From Chryseobacterium lactis (GTDB taxonomy: Bacteria; Bacteroidota; Bacteroidia; Flavobacteriales; Weeksellaceae), in the NCBI RefSeq assembly GCF_003815875.1, contig NZ_CP033924.1, positions 5,270,001 to 5,334,000 on the forward strand: DNA of 64,000 nt. Direction: 5' to 3'. Under the pieces are notes generated by a model. It did no database searches. It worked only from the letters and a program-made list of their open reading frames with translations, and was not told the DNA's origin. The position numbers and the translations under genes are program-made. Shown here in pieces: positions 8,834 through 16,966 of the stretch. The stretch's first letter is position 1. Each line of letters opens with the position of its first letter.

Positions 8834-9889
8834 ATGCCTAAAATATTAATTATTGTACTTCTCTCACTATTTTGTCATTCTGCTTTCGGGCAAGCCCAAA
8901 AAGTAGGACAATTTGTTGAAAAATATGCCCTTGAGAATCAATTTAATGGAACGGTTTTAATTCAAAAAGATTCAAAAATAATTTATCATAAAAGTTTTGG
9001 TGTCGCTGAGCGGTCTTTCAATTCGCCGACCACAAACGATACCAAATACCAGGTTTGTTCTATAACCAAAACCTTTACTGCTGTTCTAATTCTTCAGCTT
9101 GTAGATCAAGGAAAAATTGATTTAAATAAAAAAATACTTGACTATTTACCCGATTACAAAGGGGAAGCTGGATCTAAGGTATCTATTCACCAGTTATTAA
9201 ATCATACCTCCGGAATGAAAAATACAGACACAGCAAGAGATGAAAATTTTTTAAAATACGGATTAGGATTCTATAATAGACCGTATCAATTAAAAGAGAT
9301 TGTAACTCAATTTTGTTCCAATCCGTTGGTGAATAAACCGGGAACAAAATTTGATTATAATAATGGAGAATATATGATCCTAGGCCGAATTTTGGAAGTT
9401 ATGTATCAAATGACCTATGAAGAAATACTAAGTCAAAAAATCCTTATCCCTTTAAAAATGTACAATTCGGGGCTTATTTCTCATTATAAATTGATAGAGA
9501 ATTTGGCAACCCCTTATTACAAGGATAAAAATCTTGATCATTTAATTCCAAATATTCCCATGTATGTAGGAGACTTTTCTGCTGCGGGTGCTATGTATTC
9601 CTGTACATCTGATCTTATCAAATTTAACAATGCTCTTTTTGATTATCAACTCATCAAAAAAGAAACTTTAGACAAGCTTCTGAATCCAGGTCTGGATGAT
9701 TATGGATACAGTGTCTGGATTCGAGACGTTAAAAAGTACAAAAGAATGGAACGGTATGGAAAAATAGAAGGTGCAAATTGCGTATGGTTTCATTATTTGA
9801 ACAATGATTTAAGTATCATTATTCTATCAAATACCAACGAGACCAACCTGGGTGATTACGCCGCAAAAATTGGAAAGACTATTCTTTAA
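8834..9889 (+). CDS. Secreted serine hydrolase, beta-lactamase/PBP fold (class C-like)
   Basis: 351 residues. Signal peptide ends at SAFGQAQ (~residue 21). The catalytic SxxK motif is SITK (CSITKTFTAVLILQ, about residue 78), and the second motif YNN is in FDYNNGEYMILGRILE (about 180). HQLLNHTSGM is the usual family block between them. The third motif (KTG/HxG) is not evident and the C-terminus is short. Members include esterases, D-amino peptidases and LACTB-like enzymes; beta-lactamase activity cannot be inferred. Periplasmic. Confidence 0.85.
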   Translation: MPKILIIVLLSLFCHSAFGQAQKVGQFVEKYALENQFNGTVLIQKDSKIIYHKSFGVAERSFNSPTTNDTKYQVCSITKTFTAVLILQLVDQGKIDLNKKILDYLPDYKGEAGSKVSIHQLLNHTSGMKNTDTARDENFLKYGLGFYNRPYQLKEIVTQFCSNPLVNKPGTKFDYNNGEYMILGRILEVMYQMTYEEILSQKILIPLKMYNSGLISHYKLIENLATPYYKDKNLDHLIPNIPMYVGDFSAAGAMYSCTSDLIKFNNALFDYQLIKKETLDKLLNPGLDDYGYSVWIRDVKKYKRMERYGKIEGANCVWFHYLNNDLSIIILSNTNETNLGDYAAKIGKTIL

Positions 9890-9907
9890 ATTCGTCCATT
9901 TAATTTA

Positions 9908-9915
9908 TATATTTG
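9908..9915 (+). promoter_or_regulatory. -7 promoter box TATATTTG
   Basis: TATATTTG matches TAnnTTTG and lies 18 nt before ATG 9934. It overlaps an upstream TTG that could otherwise be taken as the start codon, which argues for the downstream ATG. Confidence 0.45.
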
Positions 9916-9933
9916 GGAAATCAAAAATTTGTA

Positions 9934-10734
9934 ATGATGATTTCTGTAAACAAAGCATTCTATTTATCCGCTTTCAGCATTTTTTCTTTGGCATTCGTTA
10001 AAGGTCAGAATAAAGTTCCTTTCGGTGTTGTAAAAGCTGAAGAAGGATACGCCAATGTACGCGTTCATAAGGATAACTACAGAAAAATTGTAGATAAAAT
10101 CCGCATGCGTAAAGGGGATGTATTTGTTTACGTAAAACCCGCTCCCGGAGAAACGGAGTGGATCTGGATTAAATATCCTGAAAAACAGGATGAGGATAAA
10201 CCCTTCGTAAGGTATGAAACCCTTGATAAGGAAGGAATGGTTAATAAAGAGCGTATTGCCTATATCGATCAGCTTCCGGCATACACGCCTTCGAAATCTA
10301 AAAACGGGAAATCAATGATATTCACAGATAATTCTGATCCTAAAGTCCCTACGGCCCAAAGAAGTAAAGTCGTTATCGATGTGTACCCTTCCAACGCCGG
10401 GTACCGTAAAAAGGAAAAAGATGCTGAAGGTAAAATCCTTACTATTGATAAAATAAAGCCCTGGGGAATCGGCAATGATCTTCCGGAAGGAATGACTGAA
10501 ATTAAATCAATCAGAGTTCAGCAACCCGGACGAGGTTCCGTTTTTGTAAGAGAAGCTATCAAAAATATGTTCCAGCCTACGATGGATTTCAATAATGTAG
10601 CGGTAACTGCTCTGGACAACGACAATATCTTTCTTTATATGACCAATGGTTCGGGAGAATACAGATATACGACTCTTTGGACGATCAAAAAAGGAAGAGT
10701 GATCAGTCAGATTATTTATCATAATCCGGAATAA
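9934..10734 (+). CDS. Secreted protein of unknown function
   Basis: About 266 residues from ATG 9934; the reading frame could be extended to a TTG at 9913, but that codon lies within the promoter box. A signal peptide (AFYLSAFSIFSLAFVKGQ) is clear. The mature part begins VPFGVVKAEEGYANVRVHKDN, reminiscent of an SH3-like beta domain, and has no catalytic motif that I recognise. Only 44 nt separate it from the serine hydrolase gene. The next promoter begins 6 nt after its stop. Confidence 0.65.
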   Translation: MMISVNKAFYLSAFSIFSLAFVKGQNKVPFGVVKAEEGYANVRVHKDNYRKIVDKIRMRKGDVFVYVKPAPGETEWIWIKYPEKQDEDKPFVRYETLDKEGMVNKERIAYIDQLPAYTPSKSKNGKSMIFTDNSDPKVPTAQRSKVVIDVYPSNAGYRKKEKDAEGKILTIDKIKPWGIGNDLPEGMTEIKSIRVQQPGRGSVFVREAIKNMFQPTMDFNNVAVTALDNDNIFLYMTNGSGEYRYTTLWTIKKGRVISQIIYHNPE

Positions 10735-10740
10735 TTTCAT

Positions 10741-10748
10741 TATTTTTG
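10741..10748 (+). promoter_or_regulatory. -7 promoter box TATTTTTG for the riboswitch transcript
   Basis: TATTTTTG fits TAnnTTTG. A start a few nt downstream would begin the RNA just before the cobalamin riboswitch fold. Confidence 0.5.
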
Positions 10749-10764
10749 CACCCGAAAAGTTTTA

Positions 10765-10950
10765 CCACTTATTCATCACAGAAACTGGTTCTGCTTAACC
10801 GCAGATTAAAAGGGAATCGTGTGAAAATCACGGACTGTCGCGCAACTGTAAAGTAACTGAAGTCTTTTATAAAAAGATCCACTGTGCGAGGCATGGGAAG
10901 GAGATAAAAGATGTTACAAGTCAGGAGACCTGCCTTTTTCTTAAACAAGC
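10765..10950 (+). promoter_or_regulatory. Cobalamin (AdoCbl-type) riboswitch
   Basis: The conserved core is readable: AAAAGGGAATCGTGTGAAAA at about 10808, GTCGCGCAACTGTAA at 10838-10852, and the closing block AAGTCAGGAGACCTGCC at 10918-10934. GGTTctgcttAACC forms an early hairpin at about 10788. These are the signature boxes of the B12 riboswitch on the plus strand. The boundaries are approximate. The first gene downstream is not a TonB-dependent receptor but an acyl-CoA thioesterase starting at 11066. Confidence 0.92.
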
Positions 10951-10991
10951 AACTTTCGCGATCTGAAGTTATATTGATCTGATGGATGTTT

Positions 10992-11030
10992 CAGGGATTT
11001 CTAAGGTTCCTGTCATTATTCTGTTGTTTT
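10992..11030 (+). promoter_or_regulatory. Possible expression-platform hairpin between riboswitch and thioesterase gene
   Basis: CAGGGA (10992) can pair with TTCCTG about 9 nt further on, and the stretch after it is T-rich (ATTATTCTGTTGTTTT). This could be a weak terminator that decides read-through. A 16-codon ORF (10982-11032) also overlaps it. The stem is only 6 bp, so this is tentative. Confidence 0.3.
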
Positions 11031-11065
11031 AATAGATTTCATTTCGCTTTAATTAATAATGAAAT

Positions 11066-11449
11066 ATGACTACAGAAGAAAGAATTGAAGCATCCGAAAC
11101 AAGAATCTTTAAAGCAGTTTTCCCGAACACAACCAATCATTATGATACTCTTTTCGGAGGTACAGCAATGCAGCTGATGGATGAAGTAGCCTTCATCACC
11201 GCTACCCGCTTTGCAAGAAAAAGAGTGGTAACGGTAAGCAGTGATAAAATCGATTTTAAAAAACCTATACCTGCAGGAACGATTGTTGAGTTGATCGGAA
11301 AAGTTTCTTACGTTGGAAAGACCAGTATGAAAGTAAACGTTGAGATCTTCACCGAACAGATGTACTCTTATGAAAGAGAAAAAGCCATTGTCGGGGATTT
11401 CACTTTTGTAGCGATTGACGAATTTAAAAAGCCAATCCAAATTCTATAA
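11066..11449 (+). CDS. Acyl-CoA thioesterase (YciA/BACH-like hotdog fold)
   Basis: 127 residues, one hotdog domain. The block NHYDTLFGGTAMQLMDEVAFITA contains the N/D-rich active-site loop of the acyl-CoA hydrolase (YciA/cytosolic long-chain thioesterase) group, and SSDKIDFKKPIPAGTIVELIG is the matching second block. It hydrolyses acyl-CoA to free acid and CoA; chain-length preference is unknown. It is the only gene between the cobalamin riboswitch and a strong hairpin, so it appears to be the riboswitch-controlled gene unless it has its own promoter. Confidence 0.9.
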   Translation: MTTEERIEASETRIFKAVFPNTTNHYDTLFGGTAMQLMDEVAFITATRFARKRVVTVSSDKIDFKKPIPAGTIVELIGKVSYVGKTSMKVNVEIFTEQMYSYEREKAIVGDFTFVAIDEFKKPIQIL

Positions 11450-11454
11450 TAAAA

Positions 11455-11483
11455 GTTTCGGGCGGCCTTTGGCCGCCCGAAAC
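11455..11483 (+). terminator. Perfect GC-rich hairpin after the thioesterase gene
   Basis: A 13-bp perfect stem (GTTTCGGGCGGCC / GGCCGCCCGAAAC) with a 3-nt loop, 6 nt after the stop codon. The plus-strand tail is not a T run, whereas the minus strand continues TTTTATTATAG, so it may act bidirectionally between these convergent genes. Confidence 0.75.
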
Positions 11484-11514
11484 TATTTACTCAATACAGT
11501 TCTCACACGAAAGA

Positions 11515-11534
11515 AGCCGACTAAATAGTCGGCT
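11515..11534 (-). terminator. Hairpin terminator of the HD-domain gene
   Basis: AGCCGACT pairs with AGTCGGCT; read leftward it is followed by TCTTTCG. It lies 24 nt beyond the stop codon of the HD-domain gene. Confidence 0.65.
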
Positions 11535-11557
11535 CTATATATTATTTAAATTCTAAA

Positions 11558-12148
11558 TTACTTCTGTACTTTCTCTGTTTCCAAACTTCTGCTCAATAGC
11601 AATTCAAAAGCCTCACCCATTTCATCTGATGCTCTGCTGATGGCATTTTCAAGCATATTTCTGATTTGTTTTTCGGTCACTCCGGCTTCTGTCCAGCTTT
11701 TTCCTGAAGTGTGAGAATTCAGGATGAAAGGCATAATTCTGTCGATAGAACATGCAAAAATAGCATCCGGTGTTTTTTCTTCTTCAAACTCAAGCCATAA
11801 ATTAAAGAATTCCGTACGCAGTGGCTCATCCAGAATCCCGAAAATCTTTTGAGCAGAAATCTTTTCTCGCTCGAATTTTCCAACCATGGCTTTCTCATCA
11901 AATAAGAAAGTATCACCGGCTTCAATTTCCACCAGATCATGTATTGAAAGCATTCTTATTACTCTCAGTAAATCAATATCCGCACGGTTTTTCGCATATG
12001 GAAAAAGAATCTGAGCCAGGATAATAATCTGCCACGAGTGTTCTGCAGTGTTTTCTCTTCTGGAATCATCTGCATTATAATTTCTTCTCTGCACGTTCTT
12101 CAAAGCATCTACGGCCAGAATAAAATCGATCTCTTTCTGTATCTTCAT
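11558..12148 (-). CDS. HD-domain phosphohydrolase (YfbR/5'-nucleotidase-like)
   Basis: 196 residues. Metal-binding residues of an HD domain are visible: His in NTAEHSW, the His-Asp pair in MLSIHDLVEIEAGD, and a distal Asp in FACSIDRIMPF. This layout matches the HD_3/YfbR group, which dephosphorylates deoxynucleoside monophosphates. It starts 4 nt after the stop of the upstream XAC2610-type gene, so the two form a leftward operon. Substrate is inferred only. Confidence 0.87.
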   Translation of the reverse strand: MKIQKEIDFILAVDALKNVQRRNYNADDSRRENTAEHSWQIIILAQILFPYAKNRADIDLLRVIRMLSIHDLVEIEAGDTFLFDEKAMVGKFEREKISAQKIFGILDEPLRTEFFNLWLEFEEEKTPDAIFACSIDRIMPFILNSHTSGKSWTEAGVTEKQIRNMLENAISRASDEMGEAFELLLSRSLETEKVQK

Positions 12149-12152
12149 TGTA

Positions 12153-12845
12153 TTATCTATTATATTTATCTGCAGGATAAACTTTAGTTTTAGTCACCCA
12201 TTTATTATTTATTTTCTCTTTGGTAATCACCTTTACACGACTTTCTTCCGTCATATCTTCCTCTTTCTCTAATACTGACTCTAATCCTTTATTCGGAACC
12301 ACTTCATATTCTGTGGTAAAAATTCTGCAACAACCGGATTTTCCTGTAGAAATAAGACGCTTTCTCTTATAATCTACATTAAATAGTCCCAGCGCATTAG
12401 AAGCAAGATCTGTCAGTTCTTTACTTTTCACAAAAGCCATTCTTGTACTATTGAATACATAGACATCGTAGGAATCGCTTTGATAATTTCCGTTATTTCC
12501 GTTTCTTATCGCAATATCTTCCGTTCCATCGAAATTAAAGTCATCAATGATAACAGGACTTTGCTGCTCTGTCAATTGTATTAGCTTTCCGGATGTAGGT
12601 TTTTGATTTTCATTTAATTCTATAACCAGTTCTTCAGAAGTAAAAGTCTGAACCTTGGTGTTTTTATTGTCAAATAATTCTACTGTTCCTTTATCATGAC
12701 ACCTCCCATCGTAGCAATTTTCTACATTGATGATGACAGTATAGTTTTTAGAGGCATTTTTCACCTCAAATTTGTATTGTCCGAAACATAAAGGTCCCAA
12801 TAAAACAAGAGTCGATAAACTCTTATATACATTAAATCTTTTCAT
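12153..12845 (-). CDS. Secreted XAC2610-related protein
   Basis: About 230 residues from the ATG at 12845; an in-frame extension to 12899 lacks a convincing start and would precede the signal peptide (VYKSLSTLVLLGPLCFGQ). The central block VIIDDFNFDGTEDIAIRNGN followed by SYDVYVFN is typical of the XAC2610 family of periplasmic proteins, whose relatives in Xanthomonas are lysozyme-inhibitor-like. The C-terminus (NNKWVTKTKVYPADKYN) is conserved in style. Function here is not established. Confidence 0.7.
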   Translation of the reverse strand: MKRFNVYKSLSTLVLLGPLCFGQYKFEVKNASKNYTVIINVENCYDGRCHDKGTVELFDNKNTKVQTFTSEELVIELNENQKPTSGKLIQLTEQQSPVIIDDFNFDGTEDIAIRNGNNGNYQSDSYDVYVFNSTRMAFVKSKELTDLASNALGLFNVDYKRKRLISTGKSGCCRIFTTEYEVVPNKGLESVLEKEEDMTEESRVKVITKEKINNKWVTKTKVYPADKYNR

Positions 12846-13272
12846 AGTAATAGTAAAAATGGATTGATGTGTTAAAAAAATTTCATAACAAAAATACAAA
12901 TCATACTATCGATTTCAAAATATAATTGATGAATAGGATCTCTCAGCATGATATAAAAGCTGTTTTTTCAAAAGGAAAGAAATGAATCTGCTGCTACAAT
13001 ACAAATTTAAAATTGGACATTTGATGCATTTGCCTTTACATTTTAAGTCAAAAATCTATCTCTTTTAAAGAATTCTTTATTTTTAAAAAAACCAGTACAA
13101 AATTTATTACACTGATTAACAGATAATTAAATAATTTATTTTAAAAATTTCACTACTTTGTATTGCATAATACCATTTTATTTACATATCTTTGTAATGT
13201 AAAATTAGAATACGCTCAACTAGCTAGGAGTATTATTCTAAAAATATAACTAATTAACAAAACTTATCAAAG
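12846..13272 (+). other. AT-rich intergenic region with PadR-operon promoter and structured leader
   Basis: 427 bp without a credible ORF. It holds the promoter of the PadR/PspC operon (box at 13187-13194), and within the leader RNA an imperfect hairpin at about 13206-13241 (AGAATAC...GGAGTATTATTCT). No repeats or RNA gene recognised. Confidence 0.5.
13187..13194 (+). promoter_or_regulatory. -7 promoter box TATCTTTG of the padR-pspC operon
   Basis: TATCTTTG matches TAnnTTTG; TTG at 13163-13165 lies 21 nt upstream as a possible -33 element. It predicts a leader of about 75 nt before the PadR gene. Confidence 0.6.
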
Positions 13273-13602
13273 ATGAATACTGAAAATACCAAAGCGCAAA
13301 TGCGAAAAGGAATTCTGGAATTCTGTATTTTAAGTCTCATCAATCATCGTGAAATGTATGTTTCCGACCTTATAGATGAACTAAAAAAAGGAAAACTGGA
13401 TGTTGTGGAAGGTACCCTCTACCCTCTTCTCACTAGACTTAAAAACGGAGAATTTCTCTCCTACAGATGGGAAGAATCTACCGGAGGACCACCCAGAAAA
13501 TATTATCAGATCACAGAGAAAGGAAAGCTTTTCCTGAATGAACTTTTAAATACGTGGAATGAGCTGACTGCTTCAGTAAACCAAATCACCCAACAAAATT
13601 AA
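13273..13602 (+). CDS. PadR-family transcriptional regulator
   Basis: 109 residues, a winged-helix protein. KGILEFCILSLINHREMYVSDLIDEL and VVEGTLYPLLTRLKNGEFLSYRWEESTGGPPRKYYQIT are the PadR helix-turn-helix and wing signature. PadR proteins are small homodimeric repressors. Its stop is 10 nt before a PspC-domain gene, a pairing common in Flavobacteriia, so it probably regulates this operon, including itself. Confidence 0.93.
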   Translation: MNTENTKAQMRKGILEFCILSLINHREMYVSDLIDELKKGKLDVVEGTLYPLLTRLKNGEFLSYRWEESTGGPPRKYYQITEKGKLFLNELLNTWNELTASVNQITQQN

Positions 13603-13612
13603 AAACAAAGCT

Positions 13613-15334
13613 ATGAACAAGACACTCTCAATAGGACTCGCAGGTTTTTCTTTTACAATAGAAGAACACGCATATATAAAGCTCAGCGATTACCTGAATG
13701 CTCTGAGAAGCTCACTGGATGCTTCGGAAGCAGATGAGGTAATGCATGACATAGAAATAAGAATGGTGGAGATTTTCAATGATTCTCTGGGAAAACGTGA
13801 AGTGATTAACGATACTGATGTAGAAAAAGTAATCGCACAAATCGGAAGCCCTGAAAAAATTGAAGAACAGGAAGAAGCTTATTTTTCTGAAAAAACGACA
13901 AACAAAAAAAGCAACCCAGGCACAGGTTACACAGATAAAAAACAATTATTCCGTGACCCTGAAAAACAAAAAATTGCAGGGGTTTGCGCAGGATTAGCTC
14001 AATATGTAGGAATGGATATTACTGCAATGAGAGCCATCTGGTTAGGAATTTTCATTCTTGGAATCTTCACCGCAGCCATCTCTTCTTCATTGATCGGACT
14101 TCTGTATGTTGTTCTTTGGATTGTACTTCCTAAGGCTGAAACAGCAGCAGATTTCCTGAAAATGCAGGGAAAGCCTATGAACTTCGACAATCTTAAAAAT
14201 GAATCGAACAAACTGGTTCAGTTTGCTAACGAATCTACACAGAGAGTCGGAGAAATATACAACGAAAACAAACCTTATATCAATAACGCAAGCAGCGGTG
14301 TATGGAATGTATTCAAGTATATTGTAGGTGGAATCCTCGTACTAATGGCTGTTGGAAGCATCATTGGAGTATTTGTGGTTTTTGGTCTTTTCGGAATGGA
14401 TACTGACTTCCCGGGAGCGAATGAAATCAGATTCTATATGGATGATCAGGGGCTTGATAAAGTATTAGCTGCTATGATGGTGATCGGAAGCTTAATTCCT
14501 GCCATTATCTTCAGCTTACTAAGCATCAAAATATTCTCACCAAAAACCAAATTGAGAAATATCGGATGGGTAATCGGTGGTTTATTTCTTCTGCTTATCG
14601 GGTTGGGAACTTATTTCGGAATCAGCATGGCGAAGAAAAACCTGATCTACAGAGGAAGTAAGGAAGATATAGAAAATGTTGCTATCAATACTACATCTGA
14701 CACGGTGTATGTAGATGTAAAACAAATTAATATCCCTCAGAATTTCAAAGCGTATAACGATGACATTTATTCTGATAAAAAATCCGTTTACGAAGAAGAT
14801 TATATTTCGGTAGATGTAACGAGAAAATCAGATATCAAAACGCCTTACCTGATCATTAAAAAAGAAGGAAACGGCTATAACTATCCGGTTCAGGTGACCG
14901 TTCCTGTAGAAGTTGTCAACAACAAAGTAATGCTTCCTAACTTTATTAAATATCCTTATGATCACAGATTCAGAGATTACAGAGTTGATTACGAACTTGT
15001 AGTTCCTCAAAAAACAGTGGTAATCTCTATGAAAAAAAGCGGTATCAACTTCGATGGTGATTTAGACGGTGATGGCATCAATGATAATGATCAGGACAGA
15101 GACGAAAACCACAACGGAATCAGAATCGAAAAAAATAAGATTACAGTAAACGGTTCAAGCATTGAATACAATTCTGACGATAAGGACAGTATTATTATTA
15201 ATGGTAAAAAAGTTCCTAATAATCAGGCAAAGAAAGTAATTGATTCTGTAGCATCTGACATCAAAAAAATCAATAAAGATGTAGACATTAAAATCAAAGA
15301 CGGAAAAAACGAAATTTCCATACAAACTAAATAA
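13613..15334 (+). CDS. PspC-domain envelope-stress membrane protein with Asp-rich C-terminal region
   Basis: 573 residues. Residues ~1-95 form an alpha-helical HAAS-like domain (EEHAYIKLSDYLNALRSSL; DVEKVIAQIGSPEKI). Residues ~110-175 are a PspC domain (KQLFRDPEKQKIAGVCAGLA ... VVLWIVLPK). Further membrane segments lie near 235-345. The C-terminal half is an extracytoplasmic beta-rich region containing an acidic stretch, FDGDLDGDGINDNDQDRDEN, around residues 481-500, which resembles calcium-binding thrombospondin-3/EF-hand-like repeats. It forms an operon with the PadR regulator; a role in sensing envelope stress is inferred from the PspC domain. Confidence 0.88.
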   Translation: MNKTLSIGLAGFSFTIEEHAYIKLSDYLNALRSSLDASEADEVMHDIEIRMVEIFNDSLGKREVINDTDVEKVIAQIGSPEKIEEQEEAYFSEKTTNKKSNPGTGYTDKKQLFRDPEKQKIAGVCAGLAQYVGMDITAMRAIWLGIFILGIFTAAISSSLIGLLYVVLWIVLPKAETAADFLKMQGKPMNFDNLKNESNKLVQFANESTQRVGEIYNENKPYINNASSGVWNVFKYIVGGILVLMAVGSIIGVFVVFGLFGMDTDFPGANEIRFYMDDQGLDKVLAAMMVIGSLIPAIIFSLLSIKIFSPKTKLRNIGWVIGGLFLLLIGLGTYFGISMAKKNLIYRGSKEDIENVAINTTSDTVYVDVKQINIPQNFKAYNDDIYSDKKSVYEEDYISVDVTRKSDIKTPYLIIKKEGNGYNYPVQVTVPVEVVNNKVMLPNFIKYPYDHRFRDYRVDYELVVPQKTVVISMKKSGINFDGDLDGDGINDNDQDRDENHNGIRIEKNKITVNGSSIEYNSDDKDSIIINGKKVPNNQAKKVIDSVASDIKKINKDVDIKIKDGKNEISIQTK

Positions 15335-15343
15335 TTAACTTCA

Positions 15344-15404
15344 GAGAGTGGTGGAAGGTGTGAATGGATAGCCAACCGTTTGAAATTCACACTCTTCTTC
15401 TCTC
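15344..15404 (+). terminator. Imperfect hairpin after the PspC gene
   Basis: GAGAG ... GTGTGAAT pairs imperfectly with ATTCACAC ... CTCTC; an A-rich stretch follows rather than a T run. A weak terminator at best. Confidence 0.35.
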
Positions 15405-15512
15405 ATAAAAGTGAAAAAAAATCATAGTATTTAGTTCGGTATGTAAAAAAAAAGTTTTAATTTCGTACTGTTAAAAATTTAATAACCAAATCAACCAAAA
15501 AACACTATTGTT

Positions 15513-15575
15513 ATGATACAATTTGCACTAGAATTCGTAATGAAAATCGTAGATTTAATTAACGGTTTATTTTAA
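15513..15575 (+). CDS. Putative 20-residue amphipathic/hydrophobic peptide
   Basis: A short ORF, MIQFALEFVMKIVDLINGLF, in an intergenic region. The peptide is almost entirely helix-formers with alternating hydrophobic and charged residues (E7, K11, D14), like a membrane-active or membrane-anchored micropeptide. A perfect intrinsic terminator begins 28 nt after its stop, so the locus looks like a discrete short transcript. No Shine-Dalgarno or strong TAnnTTTG box was found. It could instead be a small RNA that happens to contain an ORF. Confidence 0.4.
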   Translation: MIQFALEFVMKIVDLINGLF

Positions 15576-15602
15576 GAGCGATAATATTTTCAATATATTT
15601 GT

Positions 15603-15640
15603 AAAGTATAACCAATATTTGGTTATACTTTTTTGTTTTT
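15603..15640 (+). terminator. Strong intrinsic terminator of the short transcript at 15.5 kb
   Basis: AAAGTATAACCAA pairs perfectly with TTGGTTATACTTT across a 3-nt loop and runs into TTTTTTGTTTTT. It ends just before the PlsC-like gene. Confidence 0.85.
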
Positions 15641-15653
15641 AATCCAAGAATCT

Positions 15654-16238
15654 ATGAAAAAGCTGATAGGCAAACTGATGTTAAAATTAATGGGATGGAA
15701 AGTCGTTCTACAGGGCGATGTGAACAATCTCAACAGGTGTATCCTTGTGGTGGCACCACACACCCACAATATGGAATACATTTTAGGAAATTTTGCCTAT
15801 TGGTCATTAAGAAAACCATTAAAGATCATTATTAAAGATGCACATACCAAAGCCTGGTATGGAGGTGTTGTAAAAGGTCTTGGAGGTATCGGAATCGACA
15901 GGACTCAGAAAAATGATCTCGTTAATTTCGTAGCGAGACAATTTGCCAAAGAAGATTTCAGCCTTGTTATCACTCCTGAAGGGACAAGAAGCTGGGTTCC
16001 AAAATGGAGAAAAGGATTTTACCATATGGCTCTGGCGGCAAAAGTACCCATTGTACTGGCGGCCGGTGATTTCAAAAGAAATACGGTTTACTTGGGGTAT
16101 ACCATTCCTTATGAAAGAATAGCTTCAGTTCCATTTTCTGAAATTATGCAGGAAATACAGGATTATTATGTAAAAAATGATATTGTTCCTAAAGTTCCCG
16201 CCAACTGGAATCCTGATATCATGGGTGCCGGAGAATAA
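15654..16238 (+). CDS. PlsC-like lysophospholipid acyltransferase
   Basis: About 194 residues from ATG 15654; the open frame extends to a TTG at 15633, but that lies in the preceding terminator. The catalytic HX4D-like motif is in VVAPHTHNMEYILG (HTHNME, with Glu instead of Asp), followed by IGIDRTQKNDLV and the substrate-binding ITPEGTRSWVPKWRKGFYH. This form is common for the Bacteroidota PlsC-like glycerol acyltransferases. Acts at the inner membrane on phospholipid precursors; the exact acceptor is unknown. Confidence 0.85.
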   Translation: MKKLIGKLMLKLMGWKVVLQGDVNNLNRCILVVAPHTHNMEYILGNFAYWSLRKPLKIIIKDAHTKAWYGGVVKGLGGIGIDRTQKNDLVNFVARQFAKEDFSLVITPEGTRSWVPKWRKGFYHMALAAKVPIVLAAGDFKRNTVYLGYTIPYERIASVPFSEIMQEIQDYYVKNDIVPKVPANWNPDIMGAGE

Positions 16239-16303
16239 TTCAGAATTCAGCACAACTACCTGCCTGCTTACTATTTATCAATCATCATTTATCAATTAAT
16301 AAA

Positions 16304-16735
16304 ATGAAAGATCAGACCAAAGAAGAACTCCTTATCTTTTTAAACAACTGGGGAGAAGGTGTAACATTAGCAAAAACACTTGAAATACAATTCATTGATA
16401 TAGACGTAGAAAACGAAACCCTTACTGCTACCATGCCGGTACAGCCAAAGGTTCATCAGCCTTTCGGAATTCTGCACGGAGGAGCCAGTTGTGTACTCGC
16501 TGAGACACTAGGTTCGAGCCTGTCTAATATTTTTATCGATGGAAATAAGTATTACGGAGTCGGAACAAACATCAACTCCAATCACCTGAAAAGTAAAAAA
16601 GACGGGATCGTAACGGCAACAGCTCGTTTTATCAGAAAAGGAAAGACCATGCACGTTTCCGAAATTGAAATCCGTGACGAAAAAGGAACACTCATCAATC
16701 ATACAACGATGACCAATAATATTATTCTTAGATAA
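16304..16735 (+). CDS. menI: Hotdog thioesterase, probably 1,4-dihydroxy-2-naphthoyl-CoA hydrolase
   Basis: 143 residues. The block QPFGILHGGASCVLAETLGS closely matches the active-site region of E. coli YdiI/MenI, with the catalytic Glu (AETLGS), and NSNHLKSKKDGIVTATA is the following conserved block. MenI releases DHNA from DHNA-CoA in menaquinone synthesis. An isochorismate synthase gene lies 1.2 kb downstream on the same strand, and menC occurs at 56.8 kb. PaaI-type thioesterases with other substrates look similar, so the substrate is inferred. Confidence 0.75.
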   Translation: MKDQTKEELLIFLNNWGEGVTLAKTLEIQFIDIDVENETLTATMPVQPKVHQPFGILHGGASCVLAETLGSSLSNIFIDGNKYYGVGTNINSNHLKSKKDGIVTATARFIRKGKTMHVSEIEIRDEKGTLINHTTMTNNIILR

Positions 16736-16756
16736 TTAAGTTTACCAGGAATATGA

Positions 16757-16790
16757 AAGAGCTGCTTCAATGTTGAAGCAGCTCTTTTTT
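16757..16790 (+). terminator. Intrinsic terminator after the MenI-like gene
   Basis: AAGAGCTGCTTCAA pairs with TTGAAGCAGCTCTT and is followed by T residues. It begins about 20 nt after the stop codon. Confidence 0.88.
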
Positions 16791-16966
16791 CGTTCTGATG
16801 TCCGGTATTCTTCAAAATCATTATTTTTCTAAGCCGACACGAAATTCACTAACTAGAGAATATCAGACAACAAAAGAATATTTTCGGATAATAAAAACCT
16901 TTATAAAGCACACTATCATTGTAAAAGAAAAAAGAGGTGATTTTAAATCCAGAAATAGTTAAAACA

